Below are positions 17,136 to 26,667 of a stretch of 64,000 nucleotides of DNA, piece by piece. Under the pieces are notes generated by a model, which saw nothing but the letters and a program-made list of their open reading frames with translations, made no database searches and was not told the DNA's origin. Origin of the DNA: an uncultured Clostridia bacterium. GTDB lineage: Bacteria > Bacillota > Clostridia > Oscillospirales > Ruminococcaceae. Position numbers and translations under genes: made by a program. The DNA is taken from the NCBI GenBank assembly GCA_945829235.1, contig CALZUA010000017.1, positions 1-64,000 on the forward strand, in the 5' to 3' direction. Every line of letters starts with the position of its first letter. Position 1 is the first letter of the stretch.

Positions 17136-18185
17136 ATGCCGAGTTTTAAGAGATTGTTGTTGGTTGACGATTCCGAGATTGACAGAAGAATTCTGCGAAA
17201 TATGCTGAGCAAGCGCTTTGAAATCACAGAGGTCGGAAACGGCTATGCGGCGCTTGAGCTTTTGATGAACAAGGGCGCGGGAATTGACGGAATGTTGCTT
17301 GATATATCGATGCCGGTGCTGGACGGATTTGACGTTTTGCGCGTTATGACCGAGAACAAAATAAAGCTTCCTGTTGTGCTGGTAACCGCCGAGGCAACCG
17401 CCGAAAACGTCAAGCATGCTTCGCAGTTTGGTGTTTTGGATTTCATAAGCAAGCCGTTTGACGCGCAGACTGTTTTGGACAAGATTTGCCGGATTTTCGG
17501 TGTAACCAAGGATATTGAGAAGGACAAGGACGCGGATGACAGAGCTGTTGGCTCGGAAACCTACGCTATCGACAGCTATATTTCCAAGCTCACCGCGATT
17601 TACGACACGTTCCTCAAGAACTCGGGGCTTGACCCGTCGCATTGCGCGCGTGTTTCAAAGCTCACGGAGATTTTGCTTATTGAATACGGTCTTGTACACA
17701 AGCTCGACATTGATGTTCTTGACCTCAAGACGATGAGCAAGGCGGCGTATTTTTACAATATCGGTCTTATGGCAACACCGTCGCGGTGTTTTTCGAGCCG
17801 CGATGTTTCGGACGCAGACAGGCAGATTTATCAGGAGCACACGGTTGCGGGCGCGAAAATTGTTTGCCTGAACGAGTCGGCAAGTTGCAAGTATTTCATC
17901 AGAGTTTGCTCGGATATTTGTATGCACCACCACGAAAGATATGACGGAAGAGGCTTCCCGCACGGCTTGCAGGGCGGCGATAACTCAATCCACAGCTACG
18001 CGGCGAGCTTTGCTATTGCCTTTGACCGTATTTTCAACAAGCGTCCTGACTACAACGATATGCAGTTTGATTTTGTTATGAGGGAGTTGCTTCGCGACAG
18101 GGGTGCGTTCTTACCCGATGTGGTTGAGATTGCCAAAAAGTGCAGATATGAGATAATAAATTATTACAAGAGCCTTGTTGTATAA
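17136..18185 (+). CDS. Response regulator with degenerate HD-GYP output domain
   Basis: A 349-residue protein. The receiver (1-125) has Asp56 in LLDISMPVLDG, VTAEA and SKPF. The C-terminal part (~150-349) is homologous to HD-GYP c-di-GMP phosphodiesterases: the first His region (HCARVSKLT), HTVAGAKIV, and HHERYDGRGFPHG for HHE...DG.GYP.G. The metal-binding HD pair expected in HDIGK is replaced by YN (AAYFYNIGLMATP), and GYP is GFP. Catalysis is therefore doubtful; it may act as a phosphorylation-dependent adaptor or c-di-GMP binder. AAGGAG precedes ATG 17136. It is the only non-kinase receiver protein of the cluster and the likely terminal acceptor from the Hpt. Confidence 0.85.
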   Translation: MPSFKRLLLVDDSEIDRRILRNMLSKRFEITEVGNGYAALELLMNKGAGIDGMLLDISMPVLDGFDVLRVMTENKIKLPVVLVTAEATAENVKHASQFGVLDFISKPFDAQTVLDKICRIFGVTKDIEKDKDADDRAVGSETYAIDSYISKLTAIYDTFLKNSGLDPSHCARVSKLTEILLIEYGLVHKLDIDVLDLKTMSKAAYFYNIGLMATPSRCFSSRDVSDADRQIYQEHTVAGAKIVCLNESASCKYFIRVCSDICMHHHERYDGRGFPHGLQGGDNSIHSYAASFAIAFDRIFNKRPDYNDMQFDFVMRELLRDRGAFLPDVVEIAKKCRYEIINYYKSLVV

Positions 18186-18206
18186 ACTTAAATTTTACGT
18201 CAAGAG

Positions 18207-18235
18207 ATGCCGCGCAATATTTTATTGTGCGGCAT
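18207..18235 (+). terminator. Strong hairpin after the receiver/HD gene
   Basis: A 13-bp stem ATGCCGCGCAATA/TATTGTGCGGCAT with a 3-nt loop and no clear T-run. It may be a weak terminator or an mRNA-stabilising hairpin dividing the cluster into two transcripts. Confidence 0.5.
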
Positions 18236-18322
18236 TATGGTTAAAATGGGAGAGCTGTTTGGCGTGAATTTTCCGAAAAGTGTGGAGAACATTTGAGATA
18301 ATTGCGGAAAGGAATGATTGAT

Positions 18323-21172
18323 ATGATAAAACGATTTGACAGCGCGCCGCTTATAAAGGACATTCTTTCCGACTCGAAAATCAGCCTTTGGGAGATTGAA
18401 ATCGAAGAGGGAAAAGAGCCAAAAATGTACGGCAACTCATCGTTTTATGAGATAATGGGAATGAACCCCGCGCTTTCGGGCGAGGAGAACTATCGCTTTT
18501 GGTTTGAGAGAATCGGCGAAAGCGAGAAGCCGCGCGTTTTGGAGTGCGTGGACGAGATAATGAATTTCCGTCATTCCGAGGTTGAGTACGCGTGGCAACA
18601 CCCCGAAAAAGGCGTGATTTACATACGTTGCGGAGGAAAGCGCGACGCTTCTTATCCAAAAGAAAACGGCGCTCGGCTTTGGGGCAGTCATCAGGATATC
18701 AGCGAGCTTGTCGGCGCACGCAAGAAGATTGAAAGCAAGCTGGAGCAGAGCGAAAACGAGGTTGTGCGGCTGAACAAGGCGAACGAGGAGAAGAAGAAAA
18801 TCCTCAACAACCTCTCCGAGGGAGTTGCGGTTCTTTGCAGAACGCCTGACGGCAACACGCGCGTTGAGTTCATCTCCGAGGGCTTTGCGAGTATGATGAA
18901 GATGACGCCTGAGAAGATTATGGAGCTGTACCGCGAGGACGTTAGGGGCGCGATTTACCCCGATGACAGGGAGCGCGTTGACAAGAAGCTTGACGAATAC
19001 TTAAAGGGTGGAAAAGAGCACACCGAGCTTTCCTATCGAATGAAGCGCGGTGACGGGACTTATTTTTGGGTGAAAAACTCAATCACGCAAATGGAGAACG
19101 AGGGCGGCGTGAGGAAGCTGTACTGCTCGCATTTTGATATGACCGAGGAAATTGAGGAGCAGGAAAAGCTCCGCAAAAACTACCGACAGCGCCTTGACCG
19201 ACACTTGCGTTCAGCGGGGCGGAATGTGCTTTTGCTGGGGCAGTGCAACATCACACGCGATGTGATTACCGAGGTAATCGACTACACGGATTCGGGCTTT
19301 AACGAGAAATCCGGTACATCGCGCAACGATTTCATCACGGAAATGAGCGCGCTTATAACCGATGATGAGGAGCGCCGCGGCTTTTTGGGAACGTTCCTCA
19401 ACGAGCCGGCAATCCGTTCCTATCGAAACGGCTTCACAAAGCTGGAAAAGATATGTATGGTGAAGCTCCCGAAGGACGAGTCGGGCAGATATGTGCGGTT
19501 TTTCGCGCGGCTGTTGGAGGACCCCGATACGGGCGATATCACGGGAAACCTCTCGGTAACCGATATGACCGAGCAGATTATTCGCGAGAGAATTATGCTA
19601 AATCTTGCGTATGTGGGCTATGATATGGTGTCGGAAATCGACCTGAACCGCGATAAACAGCGGATTATGCGAAACTGGCAGTCGGGCGATTTCAGCGGCG
19701 AGGAAAGAAATTATTTCGAGTATATAAAATGGTTTATCGAAAATTACGTCTGCGAGGAGTACCGCGAAAAAACCGCGATATTGATTGACAGGGAGCGGCT
19801 TGTCGAAAAGCTGGAGAAATGCGGCTCGTTCTCGCTGAATTATTCGATAAAAACCGCCGACGGCGAAACCCGTTTCAAAAATCTAACTGTTCTGGCAACT
19901 GACCTGCGGCTCGGAAAAATCTGCTTTGCGCGCAAGGATATCACGGAAACCGTTGAGGCTGAGCGCAAGAGCAAGGCTGAGCTTGAGCAGGCGCTTGCGG
20001 TTGCGGAAAAGGCAAGCCACGCGAAGGGCGCGTTTTTGTCCTCGATGAGCCACGATATCAGAACGCCGATGAACGCGATTATCGGCTTTGCGGAAATTAT
20101 CGCGCAAAACACCGGTGACAAAGAGGTTGTCGAGCGCTCGGTGCAGAAAATCCTGAAATCGGGCGATGTGCTGTTGAAGCTGATAAACGATATTCTTGAC
20201 CTGTCGAAAATCGAGAGCGGCAAGACAACGCTTGACCTCACCGCGGTTGATTTGAACACGGAAATCGAGAATTTGTCGGTTATGTTCAGCGAAAGCACCG
20301 AGCAGGCGGGCGTAAACTTTGTCGTATTGAAGAATATTGAAAATCGGTATGTTTTGTGCGATAATATAAAGCTGTCGCAGATTATGGTGAATATCCTCAG
20401 CAACGCCGTGAAATTCACGCGAAAAGGCGGGAGGATTGTGTTCTCGATAAACCAGCGCGGGAGGAGCGAAAACGGCTTCGCGCAGTATGTTTTCTCGGTT
20501 AAGGACACGGGAATAGGAATGAGCGAGAATTTCCGCAGTCACGCTTTTGAGATGTTTGAGCGCGAGAAAACCACAACCGAAACCGGCATAAGCGGCACGG
20601 GACTTGGACTTGCGATTGTGAAGCGGCTTGTGGAGATGATGGGCGGCGAGGTTGAGATTTTCTCGGAGCTTGGCAAGGGCACGGAGGTTGTCGTGACGCT
20701 GAAGCTCGAAATCACCGATGTTTCCAACGTCAAGACGGGCAAAGTCAAGACAGATGCTGTTGTGGATTTTGCGGGGAAACGGTTGCTGTTGGTTGAGGAC
20801 AACGAGATGAACCGCGAGATTGCCACGGCAATTCTCTCGGAGCTTGGTTTTACCGTTGAACAAGCGGAAAACGGCGCGATTGCTGTCGATAAGGTTGCCA
20901 ACAGCAAGGACGGTTATTACGATATAATTCTGATGGATTTGCAGATGCCGGTTATGGACGGATACAAGGCAACGAGCGAAATTCGTGCGCTCCCGAACAA
21001 GGCGCTTGCGGGAATACCGATTGTTGCGATGACCGCGAACGCTTTTGATACCGACAGGCAAAAGTGCCTTGAAGCGGGAATGAACGCGCACGTCAGCAAG
21101 CCGATTGATATTGAGGTGCTCAAGCACACGCTCGGCGAGGAGTTGAGCGGGCGCGAGAAAATCGGAGTTTAA
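18323..21172 (+). CDS. PAS hybrid histidine kinase with one receiver
   Basis: A 949-residue cytoplasmic hybrid kinase. The N-terminal PAS (SLWEIEIEEG...YGNSSFYEIMGM, ~10-120), a short coiled coil (~125-155), a second PAS (~160-280) and a third divergent sensor region (~285-560) precede HisKA (His577 in SHDIRTPMN), HATPase (KDTGIGMSENF, GTGLGLAIV) and one receiver (Asp872 in LMDLQMPVMDG). It has no membrane segments. ATG 18323 is preferred because AAAGGA lies 10 nt upstream; ATG 18314 is too close to it. The lipoprotein gene starts 27 nt downstream, so they are likely cotranscribed. Confidence 0.88.
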   Translation: MIKRFDSAPLIKDILSDSKISLWEIEIEEGKEPKMYGNSSFYEIMGMNPALSGEENYRFWFERIGESEKPRVLECVDEIMNFRHSEVEYAWQHPEKGVIYIRCGGKRDASYPKENGARLWGSHQDISELVGARKKIESKLEQSENEVVRLNKANEEKKKILNNLSEGVAVLCRTPDGNTRVEFISEGFASMMKMTPEKIMELYREDVRGAIYPDDRERVDKKLDEYLKGGKEHTELSYRMKRGDGTYFWVKNSITQMENEGGVRKLYCSHFDMTEEIEEQEKLRKNYRQRLDRHLRSAGRNVLLLGQCNITRDVITEVIDYTDSGFNEKSGTSRNDFITEMSALITDDEERRGFLGTFLNEPAIRSYRNGFTKLEKICMVKLPKDESGRYVRFFARLLEDPDTGDITGNLSVTDMTEQIIRERIMLNLAYVGYDMVSEIDLNRDKQRIMRNWQSGDFSGEERNYFEYIKWFIENYVCEEYREKTAILIDRERLVEKLEKCGSFSLNYSIKTADGETRFKNLTVLATDLRLGKICFARKDITETVEAERKSKAELEQALAVAEKASHAKGAFLSSMSHDIRTPMNAIIGFAEIIAQNTGDKEVVERSVQKILKSGDVLLKLINDILDLSKIESGKTTLDLTAVDLNTEIENLSVMFSESTEQAGVNFVVLKNIENRYVLCDNIKLSQIMVNILSNAVKFTRKGGRIVFSINQRGRSENGFAQYVFSVKDTGIGMSENFRSHAFEMFEREKTTTETGISGTGLGLAIVKRLVEMMGGEVEIFSELGKGTEVVVTLKLEITDVSNVKTGKVKTDAVVDFAGKRLLLVEDNEMNREIATAILSELGFTVEQAENGAIAVDKVANSKDGYYDIILMDLQMPVMDGYKATSEIRALPNKALAGIPIVAMTANAFDTDRQKCLEAGMNAHVSKPIDIEVLKHTLGEELSGREKIGV

Positions 21173-21199
21173 CAAAGCGTGTTGATAAGGAGAAACTTG

Positions 21200-22846
21200 A
21201 TGAAACTTAACAGAATAATTGCCACGGGAATTTGCACAGTCTTGCTTTTGACAGGCTGTTCATCGAGTTCCTCCGAATCGGGCGGTTTCAGCGTTGATGT
21301 AATGAACAAAAAATTGCTCGAGAGCGCGAAAGCTTTGCCCAAAAGCCAAAACCTGTTCTTCGAGAACGGCCTGGAGATAACGGGGCTTGGCGTGACGTTT
21401 GACGGCAGACCTAAGAGCTTTGACGGGTGCTATTATTTCCCCGCAATCGAGAGTCTCATGGGAGCGCACGTTGCGATTGACTGGCACGAGGCGGACGGTT
21501 ACAGCTCGACCGTTGCGGCGACCTTGTTGTCGGGGAAAACCGACTTGCCCGATATCCTGAACCCGATGGATTTCGGCGTTATGGAGCTTGCCGCAGATGA
21601 CCTTATAATACCGCTCGACAACTATCTTGACCTTATGCCGAACATTGTCGCGGCGGTTGGCGAGGAGCGAATGGACGCTTGGAAATCGTCCGACGGGCAC
21701 ATTTACACAATCCCGTCCGTATCGATGATACGCGGCTCTTTTTCAACGCTTATCCGCAAGGATTGGCTCGCAAAACTCGGAATGACCGAGCCGCAGACTT
21801 GGGAGGATTGGCTCAAATATTGGCGCGGTGTACGCGACAACGACCTCAACGGCAACGGCGACAATACCGATGAAATCCCGCTTGCGCTTGCGGGGGGAAT
21901 GGGCGGCGAGCGAAGCCTCACGCACCTGCTGAATGCGTTTGGAATTGCCGCTTCTATCGACACGCAGTTTTGCGTGCTTGATGACGGCACTTATACAATG
22001 GTTTACGAGCACCCGCGCTACGGTGAGTTTCTCGAAGCAATGGCGGGACTTTACCGCGAGGGGATACTTGTCGAGGGCTACGAGAGTTACTCATACGGTT
22101 CAATCGAGGAGATGATGGGCAAAAACGTGCTCGGGAGCACGATGACCTTTGCCGCATCGGGCGCGCAAACCGCGGCACTTCGCGAAGCGGGAGTCAAGGA
22201 CGCGCTCTGGGAGAGCGTTGAGCCTATCTGCGGTCCTCACGGCGACAAAATGATACCGGAGCGCGAGTTGGTTTCGCCGATGTGGTGTATAACGGCGGGC
22301 GCAGAGGAGCGCGGGAAGGCTGAGGACATTGTGCGGTTCTTCAACTGGTGCTTCTCGGAGGAAGGCGCGTTTTTGTACAATTACGGGATTGAGGGCGTGA
22401 GCTACACGGTGACGGACGGACAGCCCGTGCTCAACCGAGAGCTTGTGGCAAACGGCTTTGCGGATTACCGCGCGGTCGGGATAAACTACGAGCCGTTCGG
22501 CGGATATTGGCTTCAGGACGCGTATATGCAGTGCCTTTTCGCGGGAGAAAAGCTCGAAAATCTGAACGATATCCAAAAGCAAACCTACAACGGACTTTTC
22601 GAGGTAAACAACGATTATTTCTATGTACAGCCCGTCACAATCGAAACGCCGTGCTATGTGAAATACCGCACGAGCCTGATAACGGACGGCGTGTGCAAGC
22701 TCCGCGACAAGGCAATCCGCGGTGAAATCACGGTTTCGGAGTTCTTCGCTGAGTATAACAAGCTGAAATCAAAGGGCATTTCGGAGATAATCGAGAGCGG
22801 CAAAACCTATTATGAAAAAATCGCGTCGGGGAGTGAGAAGCAGTGA
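21200..22846 (+). CDS. Orphan extracellular solute-binding lipoprotein
   Basis: A 548-residue substrate-binding protein of the family 1 (sugar/oligosaccharide, LplA-like) type. A lipoprotein signal ends in the lipobox LLLTGC (Cys20), followed by a Ser-rich tether. Family features include ATLLSGKTDLPDI and TWEDWLKYWRGV, and a Ca-loop-like segment DNDLNGNGDNTDEIPLAL. No permease or ATPase gene is near. The next gene, a membrane-bound hybrid kinase, overlaps its stop by 4 nt (GTGA), so the two are translationally coupled. I infer a sensory role: it may present ligand to the extracellular domain of that kinase. ATG 21200 has AAGGAG upstream. Confidence 0.85.
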   Translation: MKLNRIIATGICTVLLLTGCSSSSSESGGFSVDVMNKKLLESAKALPKSQNLFFENGLEITGLGVTFDGRPKSFDGCYYFPAIESLMGAHVAIDWHEADGYSSTVAATLLSGKTDLPDILNPMDFGVMELAADDLIIPLDNYLDLMPNIVAAVGEERMDAWKSSDGHIYTIPSVSMIRGSFSTLIRKDWLAKLGMTEPQTWEDWLKYWRGVRDNDLNGNGDNTDEIPLALAGGMGGERSLTHLLNAFGIAASIDTQFCVLDDGTYTMVYEHPRYGEFLEAMAGLYREGILVEGYESYSYGSIEEMMGKNVLGSTMTFAASGAQTAALREAGVKDALWESVEPICGPHGDKMIPERELVSPMWCITAGAEERGKAEDIVRFFNWCFSEEGAFLYNYGIEGVSYTVTDGQPVLNRELVANGFADYRAVGINYEPFGGYWLQDAYMQCLFAGEKLENLNDIQKQTYNGLFEVNNDYFYVQPVTIETPCYVKYRTSLITDGVCKLRDKAIRGEITVSEFFAEYNKLKSKGISEIIESGKTYYEKIASGSEKQ

Positions 22847-25833
22847 AAAAAAGCTCGATTAAGGACAGCGTAAAAACCGCGGGACTTGGCAAAGGCTTTT
22901 ATATTGCGGTGCTTCTCGTTTCTGCGGCGCTGATTGCGTGTACAATTTTTTGGTTGAACAACACCCAAAAAGCGTCCGAAAAGACAATAAATCTGCTCGG
23001 TGAATTTTACCTTCAGGAAATCACCGAGAGAAATGTAAGCAATATCGCGGCAAGCATCGACACCCGTGCTGAGCAGATAAAAAGCGCGGTTGAGGTGCTG
23101 GATTCGGAGCATCTCAGGAACGAAAGCTCCGTCCGAAAGTACATTTCGATGATACAGAAGCTCAACGGCTTGGACATTTTCGCGCTTGTTGACGAGAACG
23201 GAATGGTGTACACCGCCGACAGCACTTTTTCGGGAATTTCGAGGTTTGGTTTTCTCTCGGAGGAGTTGACCGATGTATCGATTTACACGATAAAGAATTA
23301 CGGCTCGGAAACGATGCTTGCGATTGCAATTCCCGTCCCACACAAACCAACGGACGGTATCCACATAGTTTCGTGCTTTACCGCGGTAAATTCCGAACAT
23401 ATTATCAATTCTCAGCAAATCCAAAACGCCGAGAACCGGATTTTCTGCCGAATGTTTGACAAAGAGGGCAACAATCTTGTGAACATCAGCGGCGAATATC
23501 CCACGGACAAAAATTTGTTTGATATTTACGAAACTGTTCAGTTTGCGCCGGGATACAGTCTGGAGAAGCTGAAAAGCGACTGGGCAAGCGGCACGGAGGG
23601 CTACTGCGTCTATTCTAAAGAGGGTGTTGGAAACACCTACGTTTACTACAAAAACGTCCCCGGCACCGACTGGATTCTCACCTCGCTTATGCGCGAGAGC
23701 AACATTAACACGACCGTTGAAGCCGGCTCTCAGCGAATGGTTTTGAGCAGTGTTCTGCTGGTTGTAATCGTTACGGTTTCGCTTGTTGTGCTGTTTTTCT
23801 TCATCTTGCGCGCGGCGGGCAAAATCCGTCAATCGCAGAGCGACCGTGAGCAACTGAAAATTATCGGCGCACTGAGCAACGATTATTCCGATGTTTTTCT
23901 CATTGACTTGGTGAACGACAAGTCCGTGACGCTGAAAGAGCACGGCAGAATTCACAAGCTTGGCGAAAGCGCCGAGCGTTCCTACACGGAAACTTGGGAA
24001 AAATTCACCGAGAGTTATGTAGCGGAGGACGACCGCGAGCGCGTTTTAGAGTTGGTTGACGAGGAGAATATCACTGCGGTAATTAACGAGAACGATGAGT
24101 TTTCCTTTGATTTCAAGGTGAATGTTGACGAGGGAAGTCACTATCTTCAGGCAAAAATCGTGAAGCTCCCCGGTGAACAGGACAGGCTGATTTTGGGCTT
24201 CAGGAATATCGATGAACAGGTTGAAGCGGAGGAAAACCGCCGCCGTGTTTTGCAGGACGCTCTTGACGCGGCTCAGCACGCAAACCGCGCAAAAACCGTG
24301 TTCCTGAACAATATGAGCCACGATATCCGCACGCCTATGAACGCGATTATCGGCTACACCTCGCTTGCGGCAACGCACCTCGACAACAAGGAGCAGGTTC
24401 GCGATTATCTCTCGAAGATACAGACCTCGGGAAGCCACCTGTTGAGCCTTATCAACGATGTGCTTGATATGAGCAGGATTGAGTCGGGCAAGTTCAAGAT
24501 TGATGAAAAAGAGGTGCATTTGCCCGATATAATTCACGCTTTGCGGAATATTGTGCAGGCTGATATCAACTCAAAACAGCTTGAGTTTTTCATCGATACG
24601 GTTGATGTTGTCAACGAAGATATCATCTGCGACAAACTGCGCTTGAACCAGATTTTGCTCAATATCCTGAGCAACTCGATGAAATTCACGCGCCCCGGCG
24701 GAATTGTAAGTCTGCGGATAATCCAGACAGCGAACGCGCCGAGCGGCTACGCTGGCTATGAGTTCCGCATAAAGGACACGGGCATCGGAATGAGCAAGGA
24801 GTTCCAAGAGCACATTTTCGAGGCGTTCACGCGTGAGCAAAATTCCACGGTGAGCGGTATTCAGGGCACGGGGCTTGGAATGTCGATAACCAAGAGCATT
24901 GTTGACCTTATGGGTGGCACAATCAGCGTCACCAGTGAGCAGGGCAAAGGCACGGAGTTTGTTGTCAACCTCAAATTCCGCATAAGCGGAGAAACCCCGA
25001 AATGCGAGGAAATCCCCGAAATCAAGGGCTTGCGGGCGCTTGTTGCCGATGATGACGCGAACACTTGCTTGAGCATTTCCAAAATGCTTCACTCCATCGG
25101 AATGCGCTCCGAGTGGACGACAACAGGCAAGGAAGCTGTTCTCCGAGCAAAGTTCGCGCTAAACGAAAACGACGAGTTTTACGCGTATATTATCGATTGG
25201 CTGATGCCCGATATGAACGGCGTTGAGGTTGTGCGGAGAATAAGAAGCATAATCGGCGACAGCACACCGATAATAATTATAACGGCTTATGATTGGTCGG
25301 ACATTGAGGAAGAAGCAAAGAAAGCGGGCGTAACGGCGTTTTGTTCAAAGCCGATTTTCCTGTCGGAGCTTCGCGGGATACTCACGAAGAATTACCGCGC
25401 TCCCGAGCAACCCGCCGAAGTTCTCGCAGAAAAGCCTGATTTTTCGGGGAAGAAGGTTCTGCTTGTCGAGGACAATCGGCTTAACCAAGAGATTGCAACC
25501 GAGATTTTGCGCGAGGTTGGGATTGAGGTTGATGTTGCCGAGGACGGCGAGATAGCTGTCGAGAAGGTCAAAAACGCGGCGCGCGGGCAGTACGACTTGA
25601 TTTTGATGGACATTCTGATGCCGCGAATGAACGGCTACGAGGCAACCCGCCAAATCCGTGCGCTTGATGACACCGAAAAGGCGAACCTTCCGATTATCGC
25701 GATGACCGCGAACGCGTTCGAGGAGGACAAGAGAGAGGCGGCAAATGCAGGAATGAACGGGCATATTGCCAAGCCGATTGATGTTGACAAGCTGTTTGAA
25801 ACGCTTGCTGAGGTCCTCAAAAAGGGCAGATAA
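22843..25833 (+). CDS. Membrane-bound hybrid histidine kinase with extracellular sensor and two receivers
   Basis: A 996-residue kinase starting at GTG, overlapping the preceding stop. TM1 (~20-40) and TM2 (~299-322) flank a ~260-residue extracellular region of dCache type. A PAS (~345-465), HisKA (His493 in SHDIRTPMN), HATPase (KDTGIGMSKEF, GTGLGMSI), receiver 1 (Asp785 in IDWLMPDMNG) and receiver 2 (Asp923 in LMDILMPRMNG) follow. Coupling to the solute-binding lipoprotein suggests it senses a ligand outside the cell. It has no Hpt of its own, so the Hpt encoded at 16724 is a candidate partner. Its TAA directly abuts the stop of the convergent DUF421 gene, leaving no intergenic space. Confidence 0.9.
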   Translation: MKKSSIKDSVKTAGLGKGFYIAVLLVSAALIACTIFWLNNTQKASEKTINLLGEFYLQEITERNVSNIAASIDTRAEQIKSAVEVLDSEHLRNESSVRKYISMIQKLNGLDIFALVDENGMVYTADSTFSGISRFGFLSEELTDVSIYTIKNYGSETMLAIAIPVPHKPTDGIHIVSCFTAVNSEHIINSQQIQNAENRIFCRMFDKEGNNLVNISGEYPTDKNLFDIYETVQFAPGYSLEKLKSDWASGTEGYCVYSKEGVGNTYVYYKNVPGTDWILTSLMRESNINTTVEAGSQRMVLSSVLLVVIVTVSLVVLFFFILRAAGKIRQSQSDREQLKIIGALSNDYSDVFLIDLVNDKSVTLKEHGRIHKLGESAERSYTETWEKFTESYVAEDDRERVLELVDEENITAVINENDEFSFDFKVNVDEGSHYLQAKIVKLPGEQDRLILGFRNIDEQVEAEENRRRVLQDALDAAQHANRAKTVFLNNMSHDIRTPMNAIIGYTSLAATHLDNKEQVRDYLSKIQTSGSHLLSLINDVLDMSRIESGKFKIDEKEVHLPDIIHALRNIVQADINSKQLEFFIDTVDVVNEDIICDKLRLNQILLNILSNSMKFTRPGGIVSLRIIQTANAPSGYAGYEFRIKDTGIGMSKEFQEHIFEAFTREQNSTVSGIQGTGLGMSITKSIVDLMGGTISVTSEQGKGTEFVVNLKFRISGETPKCEEIPEIKGLRALVADDDANTCLSISKMLHSIGMRSEWTTTGKEAVLRAKFALNENDEFYAYIIDWLMPDMNGVEVVRRIRSIIGDSTPIIIITAYDWSDIEEEAKKAGVTAFCSKPIFLSELRGILTKNYRAPEQPAEVLAEKPDFSGKKVLLVEDNRLNQEIATEILREVGIEVDVAEDGEIAVEKVKNAARGQYDLILMDILMPRMNGYEATRQIRALDDTEKANLPIIAMTANAFEEDKREAANAGMNGHIAKPIDVDKLFETLAEVLKKGR

Positions 25834-26541
25834 TCACTCGAAAACGTCGCAGTTTTTGTTCGGGACATCGCGCGGATAGAGTTGCAAAGTATTGTCAACC
25901 GTGTTGACCGCGCCGAGGAAAATCTCGCGTGCGTTGTGGTAGCCCTGATTGCGAAGCTCCTTGTCGAGCCACATTTTGTCGTTGCCGGTGTGCTTGAGGT
26001 TGGGTTCGTTTATGTGACCGTCAAGAATGACGTTCACCAAAAGTTCCTGCTGAACCGGCTTTATATTCACGTCTGTCGGCTGAATGGGACGATTTTCCTC
26101 AACGGGCAGAACGCTTATCGAGCCGTTGTACTCGAACACGGCGGTCTGTACCTGCGACAAATCAAAATAGCCGAGATTTCGGCAGTGCGTGAGAAAATCC
26201 GACAAATCAATCCGCGCTTTTCGGAAATTCTCGCGGTAGAGCTTGCCTTTGTCGAAGAGAATGAGCGGCTTGCCGTTGACGATTTTTCGCGCGCGCGGTG
26301 ATTTCCCCGTGACAATGGACACGCAAAAAGCGATACCCGCGTAAATTATCATAGCGATGAGCGAGTGCTCGGGATTTTCAAGCTCCGTGGCAAATTCCGC
26401 GGCAATCGAACCGATTGAGATGCCGATGATATAGTCGAACATACTCAGCTGAGAGAGTTGCTTGTTGCCCATCAGCTTTGTGAGCAAAAACAGCGCCACA
26501 ACGCTTGCCGCCGATGTTAAAACAACCTTTAATATATCCAA
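25834..26541 (-). CDS. DUF421 (YetF-like) membrane protein
   Basis: A 235-residue protein with three N-terminal membrane helices (~5-85) and a cytoplasmic YetF-type domain (~90-225). Family hallmarks: SMFDYIIGISIGSIAAEFA, GKPLILFDKGKLYRENFRKARI and the LPVEENRPIQPTD stretch. The molecular function is not established; Bacillus homologues are linked to spore or membrane physiology. It converges end to end with the third kinase. No promoter was clear to me. Confidence 0.88.
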   Translation of the reverse strand: MDILKVVLTSAASVVALFLLTKLMGNKQLSQLSMFDYIIGISIGSIAAEFATELENPEHSLIAMIIYAGIAFCVSIVTGKSPRARKIVNGKPLILFDKGKLYRENFRKARIDLSDFLTHCRNLGYFDLSQVQTAVFEYNGSISVLPVEENRPIQPTDVNIKPVQQELLVNVILDGHINEPNLKHTGNDKMWLDKELRNQGYHNAREIFLGAVNTVDNTLQLYPRDVPNKNCDVFE

Positions 26542-26603
26542 AAAATTTCACCTCTTTGCAGTTATTTTGCAAAAAAGCCGGTCGAATATTCACGAAATTG
26601 CAC

Positions 26604-26633
26604 AAAAAATCCCCCGCTAAACAGTAGCGGGGG
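26604..26633 (-). terminator. Terminator of the BI-1-like gene
   Basis: Stem CCCCCGCTA/TAGCGGGGG (26611-26633, loop acag and neighbours). On the minus strand it is followed by ATTTTTT. It lies between this gene and DUF421, about 35 nt past the stop. Confidence 0.85.
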
Positions 26634-26667
26634 TTGTTGAATTGTTGCTTGACTTATTGCGGAACGC

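Noticed and set aside
19883-23955. Long minus-strand frames opposite the hybrid kinases (19883-21175, 22810-23955)
   Set aside because: They mirror conserved HisKA/HATPase/receiver coding sequence on the other strand; no family resemblance, promoter or ribosome site.
11845-25833. Integrated element at tRNA-Ala
   Set aside because: The position beside a tRNA is suggestive, but I see no integrase, no duplicated tRNA 3' end and no composition shift across the cluster.
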